This document shows positions 7,467-15,975 of a DNA stretch of 64,000 nucleotides, one piece after another; position 1 is the stretch's first letter, and every line of letters begins with the position of its first letter. The position numbers and the translations under genes were made by a program. The notes below the pieces were generated by a model. It was not told where the DNA came from. It worked only from the letters and a program-made list of their open reading frames with translations, and did no database searches. Source of the stretch: Ralstonia sp. 25mfcol4.1 (GTDB taxonomy: Bacteria; Pseudomonadota; Gammaproteobacteria; Burkholderiales; Burkholderiaceae). The stretch lies in the NCBI RefSeq assembly GCF_900104095.1, contig NZ_FNJO01000021.1:1-64000 (forward strand), given 5' to 3'.

Positions 7467-8477
7467 ATGATCCCCTATTCCCTGCTCGATCTCTCGCCGA
7501 TCGCGGAAGGCAGCACCGCAGCCCAGGCCATGCACAACACGCTGGACCTGGCCCGGCACGCGGAACGCCTGGGCTTTCGCCGCTTCTGGCTCGCGGAGCA
7601 CCACAACATGCCGGGCATCGCCAGCGCAGCCACCGCCGTGCTGATCGGCTACGTGGCGCAGGGCACGTCGACCATTCGTGTCGGCTCGGGCGGCATCATG
7701 CTGCCGAACCATTCGCCACTGGTGGTGGCCGAGCAGTTCGGCACGCTGGCGTCGCTCTATCCGGGCCGTATCGACCTGGGCCTGGGCCGCGCGCCGGGAT
7801 CGGATCAGGCTACGGCGCGCGCCCTGCGTCGCCACCTCAATCACGACACCGCCGACAGCTTTCCGCAGGATGTGGAGGAGTTGCAGGCGTACTTCGAAGA
7901 GGCGCGTCCGGGCCAACGGGTACGCGCAGTGCCCGGCGCCGGCCTGAAGGTGCCGCTGTGGCTGCTGGGCTCCAGCCTGTTCAGCGCCCAACTCTCGGCC
8001 GCGATGGGCCTGCCGTTCGCGTTCGCGTCGCACTTCGCACCGGGCTTCATGCGCCAGGCCGTTGACCTGTACCGCCGCACGTTCCGGCCATCCGAACAAC
8101 TCGACCGGCCGCACGTGATGCTGGGGCTGAACGTGTTCGCCGCCGACACCGACGACGAGGCGCGCCGCCTGTTCAGCTCGCTCCAGCAGCAGTTCCTGTC
8201 GCTGGTGCGCGGCACGCCCGGCCAGCTCAAGCCGCCCGTGGACGACATCAGCCGCCTGTGGGACGCCAGCGAAGCCGATCACATCCGCCGCTCGCTGGCC
8301 TGTTCCGTGGTAGGCGACCCGTCAACGGTACGCGACGGTATCCAGCGCTTTGTCGACGACCTGCGCCCGGACGAACTGATGCTGACCGGCCAGATCTATG
8401 ACCACCCGGCACGCCTGCACTCCTTCGAGATCGCAGCGGACGCGATGCAGGCCGTGCAGAGGACGGCGGTGATTTGA
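7467..8477 (+). CDS. LLM class flavin-dependent oxidoreductase (luciferase-like monooxygenase)
   Basis: A 336-residue member of the bacterial luciferase superfamily, MsnO8-like subgroup. Typical stretches are RFWLAEHHNMPGIAS near the N-terminus, VGSGGIMLPNHSPL for FMN binding, and GRIDLGLGRAPGSD. These TIM-barrel enzymes use reduced FMN supplied by a separate reductase to oxidise small organic molecules; the substrate cannot be deduced. The start ATG 7467 gives the canonical N-terminus IPYSLLDLSPI. Its last 156 bases are overlapped on the opposite strand by the run-on end of an A+T-rich immunity-like gene, which marks the edge of a foreign island. No reductase is next to it. Confidence 0.85.
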   Translation: MIPYSLLDLSPIAEGSTAAQAMHNTLDLARHAERLGFRRFWLAEHHNMPGIASAATAVLIGYVAQGTSTIRVGSGGIMLPNHSPLVVAEQFGTLASLYPGRIDLGLGRAPGSDQATARALRRHLNHDTADSFPQDVEELQAYFEEARPGQRVRAVPGAGLKVPLWLLGSSLFSAQLSAAMGLPFAFASHFAPGFMRQAVDLYRRTFRPSEQLDRPHVMLGLNVFAADTDDEARRLFSSLQQQFLSLVRGTPGQLKPPVDDISRLWDASEADHIRRSLACSVVGDPSTVRDGIQRFVDDLRPDELMLTGQIYDHPARLHSFEIAADAMQAVQRTAVI

Positions 8478-9008
8478 GGGCTGTGGGCCCTGAACTAATT
8501 CGATTCCGTCGACAGGGTCCACCGTCTCGATGCCACGAAAAGCGCGCGGGCTAATAGAAACATAATCACCCGCTTGACACACGTGGTTCCCAACAAGACG
8601 CCGACCTTTCACTACGTAGACTCCGCTTGGGTGACCCTGATACAGCACGTAATCATAAGCTCCCGAGCGAAATTTCACATGAGTGAAACTGACGTTTCCT
8701 GCGGCGATGTCACTGATTGAAAATATATTCTTCGGCGGCAAAGGAAGTTCAGGATATTGAAGTTCAATCGCTTCCGGCATTCCAAATCTGTATTGAACAT
8801 ATCCATTACCAGGGGATATATTTCCGGACGCACATAGCGAGACGATTTTTTTACCGGCCTTCTTATCTAATTGACAGCTGAAGTACACCTCCTCGTAAGA
8901 ACGGCATAATGTCGACTCCTTCGCTTCCACAGGAACAGGCACAGAAGTTCCTACTGAAAGGAGAACCAGCCGACACATTAATTTTCTTGAGGCCATACTA
9001 AACAACAT
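8322..9008 (-). CDS. Exported immunity-like protein 2, 3' end rearranged
   Basis: The N-terminal 160 residues are a paralogue of the product of 9040-9531: a signal peptide (ending near VEA-KES), then a matching pattern of cysteines and strands (LCRSYEEVYFSCQL, SLCASG, YVQYRFG, NHVCQAG). The paralogue ends shortly after the last Cys. This frame instead lacks a stop there and runs on about 50 codons antisense to the monooxygenase gene, ending at 8322. The tail therefore looks accidental. The frame opens at a GTG (9038), but ATG 9008 after GGGAAGGA is a likelier start. The role proposed is periplasmic protection against the neighbouring cell-wall toxin. It could be a decaying copy. Confidence 0.6.
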   Translation of the reverse strand: MLFSMASRKLMCRLVLLSVGTSVPVPVEAKESTLCRSYEEVYFSCQLDKKAGKKIVSLCASGNISPGNGYVQYRFGMPEAIELQYPELPLPPKNIFSISDIAAGNVSFTHVKFRSGAYDYVLYQGHPSGVYVVKGRRLVGNHVCQAGDYVSISPRAFRGIETVDPVDGIELVQGPQPSNHRRPLHGLHRVRCDLEGVQACRVVIDLAGQHQFVRAQVVDKALDTVAYR

Positions 9009-9039
9009 CTTCCTTCCCGAGTTACTTCGAAGAACCACA

Positions 9040-9531
9040 TCATTTACCGGAAATATCGGAATACTTCTCGCGAGTCATTTCGACATAGGCACTACCACGT
9101 ATAGAACCTACGTTAGTGCATATATGATCGGCAATTTTCACGCGACCTCGAAACACGACAATGCCAGCGGAAAAATCATAACCACCATCCGTCTTGACCG
9201 TTTTATCGTAGAGATAGTATGTGTATCGCGCCCTTGAAAATCTAATATGCGCCTCGCCGCCACCAGCATAAGACGTGCTACTGAAATAAAAAATCTTTCG
9301 CTGACGCACGTCGGCATCGGAGATCTCCAGATCGATACGCGACTTATCCCCGAATCGATACGTCACGACATCTTCACTTTTTGACTTGCATAAAGAAGCA
9401 GTTTTCGAGTGGAGTTTGCAGTTGAAGAATATTGTCTCGTGATCTACACAAAGACTTTCGGCGTGCACCTGCGGAAAATGATGCCCACCCAATACCATCA
9501 TAACGATGAAGAAGCGACTAACGTTACTCAT
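9040..9531 (-). CDS. Exported immunity-like protein 1
   Basis: A 163-residue protein with a signal peptide (FFIVMMVLGG core, cleavage after VHA) and five cysteines in the mature part, in motifs LCVDHETIFFNCKL, SLCKSK and DHICTN. The mature fold seems to be beta-rich. Its ATG overlaps the stop of the toxin gene by one base (TAATG), so it is translationally coupled to it. Location in the periplasm, coupling and tandem duplication fit a cognate immunity protein for a peptidoglycan-degrading effector. The coding sequence is clearly more A+T-rich than the chromosome around it, which points to horizontal transfer. I cannot name the family. Confidence 0.7.
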   Translation of the reverse strand: MSNVSRFFIVMMVLGGHHFPQVHAESLCVDHETIFFNCKLHSKTASLCKSKSEDVVTYRFGDKSRIDLEISDADVRQRKIFYFSSTSYAGGGEAHIRFSRARYTYYLYDKTVKTDGGYDFSAGIVVFRGRVKIADHICTNVGSIRGSAYVEMTREKYSDISGK

Positions 9532-12029
9532 TATTGATCCGCCGGCAGTCCAAGCAAGGGAGCCACTCGGTTGTATCGATTACGCCTGTCACCATAACCG
9601 TTCTGGCCCCCATTGACGACCTGCGTCACACGCCGAACGCTTCCAACTTCAGCAATAGAGTTCAGGTTGCTTTTTACCCAAAACACGAATCCCGACTCAA
9701 TGCCATACCCCAAATTCGCAGACAACAAGCCTGGATTCTCGACGAAGTTTTGACTGTCCTCCGGGAAACGACGATTATGTTCGTCCTGGAATGATTGATA
9801 TCCGCTCTTCCCGGTAACCTGAATAATTCCTCGACCTCGGTACTTGTATCCATCACCGGTTGACTCATCCCCATTACCCATCCGATCCGCATAAACGTAG
9901 CTACCGAGATTAATTGCATTATGTGCATATTGGAGCTCCTGGCTCCACAGCTTTTCCCGCAACCTGCCATTTACGCAGTCATCGGCGACTTTATCGTACT
10001 GTTTCGGTCCGCCTCTACAACCAAAGGTCTTCCGCATGAGACGAGCGCCGTAATTTAGCGCCTCCTCGCGAATGCGAAAGCCACTTTCGTGCGCCGCTTG
10101 CGACAAGAAATGCGCAATCCTTTTCGGTGTGTTCACGTTGTAGATTTCGGCATACTTGTTCAAGTGCGGTAAAATATCGTCGTTATATTCATCGGAATTT
10201 CCTGGCTCGGCTGCCACGAGCATATCTAACGTGATTAGCTGCCTCTGGCGGATGAAATTCCCCACCAGCGCGACAGGATGAATATGAAACACCTCCGGCC
10301 CCGGCAGGTCGGACGGAGCAGCTTTCACGTCATCCCACCAGACGAGGTCTTCGATTCGTTTTTGCTCGGCCTCGTGTTGTCGCGCTTCTCCAAGGGCCGT
10401 GACGAGCCGCTTCCATTTGGCGGGATTAGCCCATTCGCTTTCGTGCTTGATGATGAGCCGCGACATCGTCAGAGCACGCCACGGGTCGTTAGCCACGCAA
10501 CATAATTCATCGGCTGCGCGCCTGTCGTCGTGCGCGGGGTAGATTGCGCGATAGATTGCAGTCATCAGCGGGCTCAGTTTGGAGAGTGCCGCAGACTCCG
10601 GCACGTCCGCCCCCGTTACATAGTCGACGTATGACTGGGTAGCCGAAAACAACGTATGCGTCGGGTCATGCGCGTGTTCCAATGTGTCAAAGTCGATCCA
10701 CGATTGTGGGAATTCACGGGTCACGCGACCACCGGCGAAGTTTTGCTCTCGCACCCAACCGCTGATGGGGTTGCGTAGCATGTTTGCACCGCCCACTTTC
10801 CACCAGTTCAGCTTGAGGTTGTCGGTTCCCGGTGCTAACTCCGCATAGCGGTTCTCCGAATTCCGAGACAGTTCCGAGAATTTTTCAACGACAATGACAT
10901 CGGTGCGGGGTGCGTCCTTTCCCTCGTGCAATGCTGCCTTGTACAGCTTGGTTCCTTTTCCCACACGCAGGATCGTTGGTTCCGCCGGCAGCCCAAGCGC
11001 CTTCCATTCCTTGGGGTAAGTAGACTTCTCCGCAATCCACTCTCGTCCTTTCGCAAGGAACGACTTGATGTCATCCCCGCAAAACACCTCGACATGCGTC
11101 ATCCGGCTGGAGGTTTTCTGATTCAGAGAATCGTAGCGCCCAAGGTAACCAATCAGCTCGCCTGCCTTGATCTTGACGGGTGGTGTCGGAACGACCACCT
11201 TGTCGAGGTGATCCTCCGGCATGACTTCCTCGACGACATGGCCGCCGTGTTCCTTGCCCAGGAAGGCCCATCCCCCAATGGCGGCAGTCGGCGTCGCAAA
11301 CGCGCCCGCCTTGGGCGGATACGGCCGCGCCGCGTGGATATTCTTGATCTTGCCCCAATTGCCGGTGCGCTCGCTGATGCTGAACTGGGTGCCCTGCGGC
11401 AGGATGCAAAGCGGTCTGCCATAAGGGCGGGTCGCGCGCACGCGTAGTCCTTGCTGCTCTGCGGGGGCCGGCTGTCCGTGGCTGCCTCTGGAAGGCTTGT
11501 CCCGAGCAAACGGCGTGACCTTGAACTCGGGCGACCAGTACGCCGGCCGCGGTAGCCTGGTATCGTCCTCATACCCCCTAAGGTCCTGCAAGTGCATGTA
11601 CAGGCTGAAGAACGTCAGCGTGGTGCCGCGCGGAAACTCCATCGCGTGGCGGACGAGGGCAAAGCCGGTGCTATAGGGGGCATTGACCGCCGGGTTGTCG
11701 TCACCTGCGGGCAATTCGCTGACCGGATAAGCCTTGTTCAGACGCCAGGCCACAACCTCGCCATCGGCTATGCACCGTACGCCATGCCTGATGTCCAGGA
11801 ATTGGCCCGCCCCTGCTTCCGAAATATGGATACCGCCATGCCACATGCCGCTGCGGCTGACCGAATAGCCACCGGATGGCTCGTTTTTCAGCAGCCTGTG
11901 GAATTCATGTTCGTCGATAATCTCGACCGCAGAGGCATTGTTCCCATGCCCCTTCTTGCGCATCGGAAAAGTGAAGCGCAACGGCTTCAACGGTGGCAGG
12001 CGCGGCGTAGTCGGCTTGCTGTTCGACAT
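9531..12029 (-). CDS. Two-domain peptidoglycan hydrolase, probable type VI secretion effector
   Basis: An 832-residue protein without a signal peptide. Residues about 55-160 resemble an M23/LytM peptidase (WHGGIHIS, CIADGEVVAW, SLYMHLQDL), interrupted by an SH3-like insert (about 190-235, LRVRATRPYGRPLC), with a later HVEVF motif like the M23 HxH site. The C-terminal 200 residues resemble GH19 chitinase/muramidase: HFLSQAAHESGFR with the likely acid Glu, YKYRGRGIIQVTG and VNGGQNGYGDR. Such a toxin would cut both peptide and glycan in the cell wall. Lack of a signal sequence plus exported immunity-like proteins downstream suggests type VI delivery into rivals. No VgrG, PAAR or adaptor gene is adjacent. 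An alternative is an endolysin-like role. Confidence 0.75.
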   Translation of the reverse strand: MSNSKPTTPRLPPLKPLRFTFPMRKKGHGNNASAVEIIDEHEFHRLLKNEPSGGYSVSRSGMWHGGIHISEAGAGQFLDIRHGVRCIADGEVVAWRLNKAYPVSELPAGDDNPAVNAPYSTGFALVRHAMEFPRGTTLTFFSLYMHLQDLRGYEDDTRLPRPAYWSPEFKVTPFARDKPSRGSHGQPAPAEQQGLRVRATRPYGRPLCILPQGTQFSISERTGNWGKIKNIHAARPYPPKAGAFATPTAAIGGWAFLGKEHGGHVVEEVMPEDHLDKVVVPTPPVKIKAGELIGYLGRYDSLNQKTSSRMTHVEVFCGDDIKSFLAKGREWIAEKSTYPKEWKALGLPAEPTILRVGKGTKLYKAALHEGKDAPRTDVIVVEKFSELSRNSENRYAELAPGTDNLKLNWWKVGGANMLRNPISGWVREQNFAGGRVTREFPQSWIDFDTLEHAHDPTHTLFSATQSYVDYVTGADVPESAALSKLSPLMTAIYRAIYPAHDDRRAADELCCVANDPWRALTMSRLIIKHESEWANPAKWKRLVTALGEARQHEAEQKRIEDLVWWDDVKAAPSDLPGPEVFHIHPVALVGNFIRQRQLITLDMLVAAEPGNSDEYNDDILPHLNKYAEIYNVNTPKRIAHFLSQAAHESGFRIREEALNYGARLMRKTFGCRGGPKQYDKVADDCVNGRLREKLWSQELQYAHNAINLGSYVYADRMGNGDESTGDGYKYRGRGIIQVTGKSGYQSFQDEHNRRFPEDSQNFVENPGLLSANLGYGIESGFVFWVKSNLNSIAEVGSVRRVTQVVNGGQNGYGDRRNRYNRVAPLLGLPADQ

Positions 12030-12290
12030 TGTCCGCCTTAATTGGAGATTCCAGAATTCATATCGCCCTCGATGTCGAGAGCCGACGACTTCGTCCGAAT
12101 ACTGTCGCCGGCGGAATACCTAGCGGCGCACAGTAAGCGATCTGTCCGGGCGTGGTAAACCTTCACTGCACGAATTCAGATTCGTTCACGATCTAGCGCA
12201 ATTGCCATGCAGATTAAAGCTATGCCTATGTGGCGCCGTCAGGGCCAGGGGGCGAGTAGATCGAGGGCAAGCCGTCTGATCGGCACCCTC
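12030..12290. other. Intergenic region upstream of the toxin gene
   Basis: No gene is supported. The composition is intermediate between the A+T-rich island and the normal chromosome, so the island boundary probably lies here. The toxin promoter should be in this stretch, but no convincing -35/-10 pair was found on the minus strand. Confidence 0.4.
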
Positions 12291-12325
12291 AAACAAAAAA
12301 CCGCGGCCGAAGCCGCGGTTTTTTT
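12291..12325 (-). terminator. Bidirectional Rho-independent terminator
   Basis: CCGCGGC (12301-12307), loop CGAA, GCCGCGG (12312-12318). It is flanked by T7 on the right (12319-12325) and an A-rich AAACAAAAAA on the left (12291-12300), so it works in both directions. Its main job is to end the chemoreceptor gene at 12361. Confidence 0.85.
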
Positions 12326-12360
12326 CATCGGGCCGAGGGCGGCGATGCCGCCGCGTTGCT

Positions 12361-13923
12361 TCAGGCCCGTGCCAGGCGGAACGTTGAGACTGCGCGCATC
12401 ATCGAGTCGGCCTGTTCGGCCAGAGACTGGGCAGCGGCGGCGGCTTCTTCCACCAGCGCGGCGTTCTGCTGGGTCACCGAGTCCATCTGCGTGACGGCTT
12501 GGCCGACCTGTTCGATGCCGGTGCTCTGTTCGGCCGATGCGGCGCTGATCTCGCCCATGATGTCGGTCACGCGACGGACGGCGCCAACCACTTCCTGCAT
12601 GGTCTCGCCGGCCTTGGTCACCAGCGTGGAGCCGTTGTCGACCTGCGCCACCGAATTGTCGATCAGCGTCTTGATTTCCTTGGCCGCGTTCGCGCTGCGC
12701 TGGGCCAGGCTGCGCACCTCACCGGCCACCACGGCAAAGCCGCGGCCCTGTTCGCCCGCGCGGGCGGCTTCCACGGCGGCGTTCAGCGCCAGGATGTTGG
12801 TCTGGAAGGCAATGCCTTCGATCACGCCGATGATGTCGACGATCTGGCGCGATGCCTGGTTGATCTCGCCCATCGTGGCCACTACCTCGCTGACCACTTC
12901 GCCGCCACGGTTGGCGATCTCCGAAGCGTTCACAGCCAGCGCGCTGGCCTGGCGCGCATTGTCGGCGTTCTGGCGCACGATGCCCGTCAGTTCCTCCATG
13001 CTCGACGCGGTCTGTTCCAGCGCCGAGGCCTGTTCCTCGGTGCGCTGCGACAGGTCGTGGTTGCCGGCCGAGATCTGGTTGGTCGCGGTGGCGATCGAAC
13101 CGGCCGCGCCGCGGATATCGCCCAGCGTGGCCGACAGGCGGTGCTGCATCTGCTGCATCGCGGCCAGCACGCTGTGGTGGTCGCCGGCACGCACCTGCAC
13201 CGGCACGGTCAGGTCGCCGCCGGCGATGCGCGCCACGGCTTCCACGGCATAGGCCGGCTCGCCGCCCAGGCTGCGCTTGACGGTACGCATGATCATACCC
13301 ATCACGGCGGCGATCAGCGCGCCGATCAACAGCGTGCTCAGCAGCGCGTTGATCAGGTTGGCGCGGAAGGCGTCCTCGATGTCGATCAGGAACACGCCGG
13401 TGCAGACGAACCAGTCCCAGTCGGCCACGTAGCGGCCATAGGTCAGCTTGCGCTGCGGGTTCTCGGTGCCGGGCAGGCGGCCGCGATAGGTGGAAAAGCC
13501 GGCGTCCTCGCCGGTGGTGCGGCGCGCGCCCTCGATGATGGCGCGGTACACGTACACGCCGTCCGGGTCCTTGAACTCGCCAACCTGGTTACCCTCGGTC
13601 TGCGGCAGGCCCGGATTCAGGATCACCTGCGGCCTGGAGTCGACAATGAACAGATAGCCGTTCTGGCCGAAGCGCATGGCGCGCAGCGCGTCCTTGGCGG
13701 CCTTCTGGGCGTCTTCCTTCGACATCGTGCCCTTGGCGGCACGCTCGGCATACAGCTTGACGATGCCCTCGCCCGTCGCCACCAGCGACTGCAGGCCGTC
13801 GCGGCGCTCGGCCATCATCACGGACTTGGTGTGGAAGGCGTTCCAGGCGCCGAGCGCAAGCAGCAGCACCCACATGACGGCGAGCGCCGCCCAAAGTTTG
13901 GCATTGAGGGTAAGTCGGTTCAT
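12361..13923 (-). CDS. Methyl-accepting chemotaxis protein
   Basis: A 520-residue chemoreceptor. A first membrane helix (about 8-30) is followed by a periplasmic single-Cache-type sensor domain (about 35-185, with FGQNGYLFIVD and a DWDWFVCTGVF stretch), a second helix (about 188-210), a HAMP linker and the long cytoplasmic signalling coiled coil with the conserved hairpin EAARAGEQGRGFAVVAGEV. No C-terminal CheR/CheB-binding pentapeptide is seen (it ends FRLARA). sCache receptors usually bind small carboxylates, but the ligand is not predictable here. The start was chosen at ATG 13923 (MNRLTLNAKLW), which gives a proper N-terminal helix; the frame is open a little further. It is a single-gene unit ended by the terminator at 12291-12325. 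Confidence 0.9.
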   Translation of the reverse strand: MNRLTLNAKLWAALAVMWVLLLALGAWNAFHTKSVMMAERRDGLQSLVATGEGIVKLYAERAAKGTMSKEDAQKAAKDALRAMRFGQNGYLFIVDSRPQVILNPGLPQTEGNQVGEFKDPDGVYVYRAIIEGARRTTGEDAGFSTYRGRLPGTENPQRKLTYGRYVADWDWFVCTGVFLIDIEDAFRANLINALLSTLLIGALIAAVMGMIMRTVKRSLGGEPAYAVEAVARIAGGDLTVPVQVRAGDHHSVLAAMQQMQHRLSATLGDIRGAAGSIATATNQISAGNHDLSQRTEEQASALEQTASSMEELTGIVRQNADNARQASALAVNASEIANRGGEVVSEVVATMGEINQASRQIVDIIGVIEGIAFQTNILALNAAVEAARAGEQGRGFAVVAGEVRSLAQRSANAAKEIKTLIDNSVAQVDNGSTLVTKAGETMQEVVGAVRRVTDIMGEISAASAEQSTGIEQVGQAVTQMDSVTQQNAALVEEAAAAAQSLAEQADSMMRAVSTFRLARA

Positions 13924-14099
13924 GATGCGACAGGCTGAGGTATATGGGAGAACTTCGCGGGACAGGCTTCGGGAGGTCTTCGTTCGCCTCAGAGATAACG
14001 GCAATTGCGGCGCGGCTTTTTAGCACCAGACTGGCGCATGGCGTAAGCTGCACGCGAGATCCGTGATCGGACGTTGCCGGGCCAACCTTTCGAGCTGCC

Positions 14100-14858
14100 A
14101 TGACCTTGATGCACGCCACGACGTTTTCGTTTGCCGATGCCGACCCCGCGGGGACCGATCCGCTGCAGGGCGAACTGGCGCTGCTGGACCACGCGGCCCG
14201 TTCGGGCCCGGTAGCCCAGTTGTGGGAAGCGCCACTTTCGCTGGTGATCCCGCGCAGCTACCTGCGCCAGCCCGGCATCGAGGCGGCCCGCGCCGACTTT
14301 GCCGCCAAGGGGTGTCCGGTCTGGCTGCGCATGTCGGGCGGCGGCCTGGTGCCGCAGGGGCCGGGCATCCTCAATGTCAGCCTGGCCTATGCCCTGCCGA
14401 AGGGCGCCGCCAGCTGGATGGAACCTGTCTACCTGCACCTGTGCGAGGTCATCGCCGTCGGCCTGCGCCAGGTGGGTGTGGAAACGCACTGGCAGGCCGT
14501 GGAAGGATCGTTCTGCGATGGCCGGTACAATCTGGCCTGGGGTCCCGGCGACAGGGCACGCAAGATCGCCGGCACCGCCCAGTACTGGCGGCGGGCGCCC
14601 TCCGACGTGCAGACGCCCGACGGCCAGCGCCACCTGGTCCTGGCGCACGCCATCCTGCTGGTGGATGCCGATCCGGAGGACATCAACGCGCGCGCCAATG
14701 CGTTCGAAGCGGCCATCGGCAGCGGCCGGCACTATGACCCGGCCAAGGTAGTCAGCGTCAGGGAAGCCGCCGGGCTGGACGATGCCAGCGGCCTCACCGC
14801 GCGCGTGTCATCGGCGATCCAGGCGGCCATTGCGGCCTCCACGCCGCCGGGTTGCTAG
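14100..14858 (+). CDS. Lipoate-protein ligase A family protein
   Basis: A 252-residue protein of the biotin/lipoyl ligase fold. The conserved core RMSGGGLVPQGPGILNVS (about residues 78-95) corresponds to the RRxSGGGxVxHxxGxLN motif, and RKIAGTAQYWRR (about 157-168) holds the catalytic Lys of the KIAGxAQ motif. The His usually found after GGGxV is replaced by Gln. Family members attach lipoate or octanoate to the E2 subunits of 2-oxoacid dehydrogenases or to GcvH, in the cytoplasm. Whether it is a ligase, an octanoyl transferase or an amidotransferase (LipL-like) cannot be settled. It is monocistronic, convergent with the DUF3047 gene. Confidence 0.8.
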   Translation: MTLMHATTFSFADADPAGTDPLQGELALLDHAARSGPVAQLWEAPLSLVIPRSYLRQPGIEAARADFAAKGCPVWLRMSGGGLVPQGPGILNVSLAYALPKGAASWMEPVYLHLCEVIAVGLRQVGVETHWQAVEGSFCDGRYNLAWGPGDRARKIAGTAQYWRRAPSDVQTPDGQRHLVLAHAILLVDADPEDINARANAFEAAIGSGRHYDPAKVVSVREAAGLDDASGLTARVSSAIQAAIAASTPPGC

Positions 14859-14874
14859 GTGCGGCGCGCCAGTG

Positions 14875-15600
14875 CTACTTGCCGGGCAGGAAGCCGATAT
14901 CGCCGTACCAGGCCCGCGCCGTGGCGCCGGTGTTGTCGGTGTCGGTCAGGATGCCGTACCCGGTGAGCTTGCCCGGCGCTTCGTGAAACGCCTTCTGGAA
15001 GTCGCTGACCACGTTGCGGCGCAAGGTCTGCCATTTGCCGGCCTCGTTGCCCACCACGATCATCTGCACACGGCTGGTATGCGGATTGGCGATGACCGTG
15101 CCCACTGGCGCGCTGTTGGTCCAGATGTACATCAGCGTGGCATAGGGCAGCTTTTCGCCTGCCACACCGGCGGCCAGCGCCTCGGCGCGGTCGCCGATCG
15201 ACAGGTTGCTGCTGCGGCCGTCGAAGAAGAACACCAGGCGGGCCGGGGCATCCTCCCTGGCGCCCACGCTGTTGTCGGCACCCGGAATGGCCGCTGCAAC
15301 TTTCCAGCGCCATTCGACAACCGGCGTCTTCGACAGGTCGATATCGCCTTCGTGGACCAGGCCCGACGCGGCGCCGGCGGCATCGGCCTGCAGCACCGTG
15401 GTACCGTTCGCGGCGACCAGCGCATAGCGGGTCAGCTTCTTGCCGGATACCACGGGGCGGTTCTGCCAGCCATCGGGCAGGGCGCCGCCGGGCTTGCCGG
15501 CCGAAAACGAAACGCCGGGGCCGTCCGCCAACGCCGGCAGGGCGGCGCAGCACAGCAGGGCGGACAGCAGGACAGCGGCTGCAATAGGGGGGCGGACCAT
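14875..15600 (-). CDS. DUF3047 domain-containing exported protein
   Basis: A 241-residue protein with an N-terminal signal peptide (hydrophobic core LLSALLCCAALPALA, cleavage near ALA-DGP). The rest matches my recall of DUF3047: PVVEWRWKV, a DAPARLVFFFDGR strand, LMYIWTNSAPVG, and a C-terminal DTDNTGATARAWYGDI that recalls a carbohydrate-binding beta-sandwich. The function is unknown; a periplasmic or outer-membrane-associated ligand-binding role is plausible. It is convergent with the lipoate-ligase-like gene (16-nt gap), and its promoter lies in the 150 nt shared with the divergent small membrane protein. Confidence 0.8.
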   Translation of the reverse strand: MVRPPIAAAVLLSALLCCAALPALADGPGVSFSAGKPGGALPDGWQNRPVVSGKKLTRYALVAANGTTVLQADAAGAASGLVHEGDIDLSKTPVVEWRWKVAAAIPGADNSVGAREDAPARLVFFFDGRSSNLSIGDRAEALAAGVAGEKLPYATLMYIWTNSAPVGTVIANPHTSRVQMIVVGNEAGKWQTLRRNVVSDFQKAFHEAPGKLTGYGILTDTDNTGATARAWYGDIGFLPGK

Positions 15601-15756
15601 GGGACGGCCTTCGTGTTCAGGTGAAAGGGTTCGCGCAAGCGTCGCGAATTCCTCATCATTCTAGGTAGCCTGCCGGCAACGTGCCGTGAGCCGGCGACTG
15701 ATTGCACGATCGGACGCGCGCTGACATCCCCTGGACGATGGGAAAGGAATGTTGGG

Positions 15757-15975
15757 ATGGGACTGCTGATCGAAGCCATCGGCTGGCTGTTCATGGAACT
15801 GATCTTCTACGGGGTCTTCTATGCCATCGGCTGGGTGGTGCTGATGGCCATCACCTTCGGGGGCTATCCCGGCCGCTGGCGGGGGCCCGACAACCATGTC
15901 GACGCCGAGTTGACAGCCTTTGCTGGTTTGATCGCCACGGTCATCGCCGTGGTCTTTGTTTTGAAATTGCCTTGA
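15757..15975 (+). CDS. Small membrane protein of unknown function
   Basis: A 72-residue protein made of two hydrophobic helices (about 3-35 and 52-70) joined by a short polar loop YPGRWRGPDNHVDAE. No domain is recognised. The start ATG 15757 follows a GGAAAGGA ribosome site. Its stop overlaps the TTG start of the polysaccharide deacetylase gene (TTGA), so the two are probably cotranslated. It may be a membrane partner or anchor for envelope modification, which is inference from position only. Confidence 0.75.
   Translation: MGLLIEAIGWLFMELIFYGVFYAIGWVVLMAITFGGYPGRWRGPDNHVDAELTAFAGLIATVIAVVFVLKLP

Noticed and set aside
12499..13938. 479-codon open frame antisense to the chemoreceptor gene
   Set aside because: Repeats of Gly/His/Arg typical of reverse-frame GC-rich DNA; the minus strand has all chemoreceptor domains.
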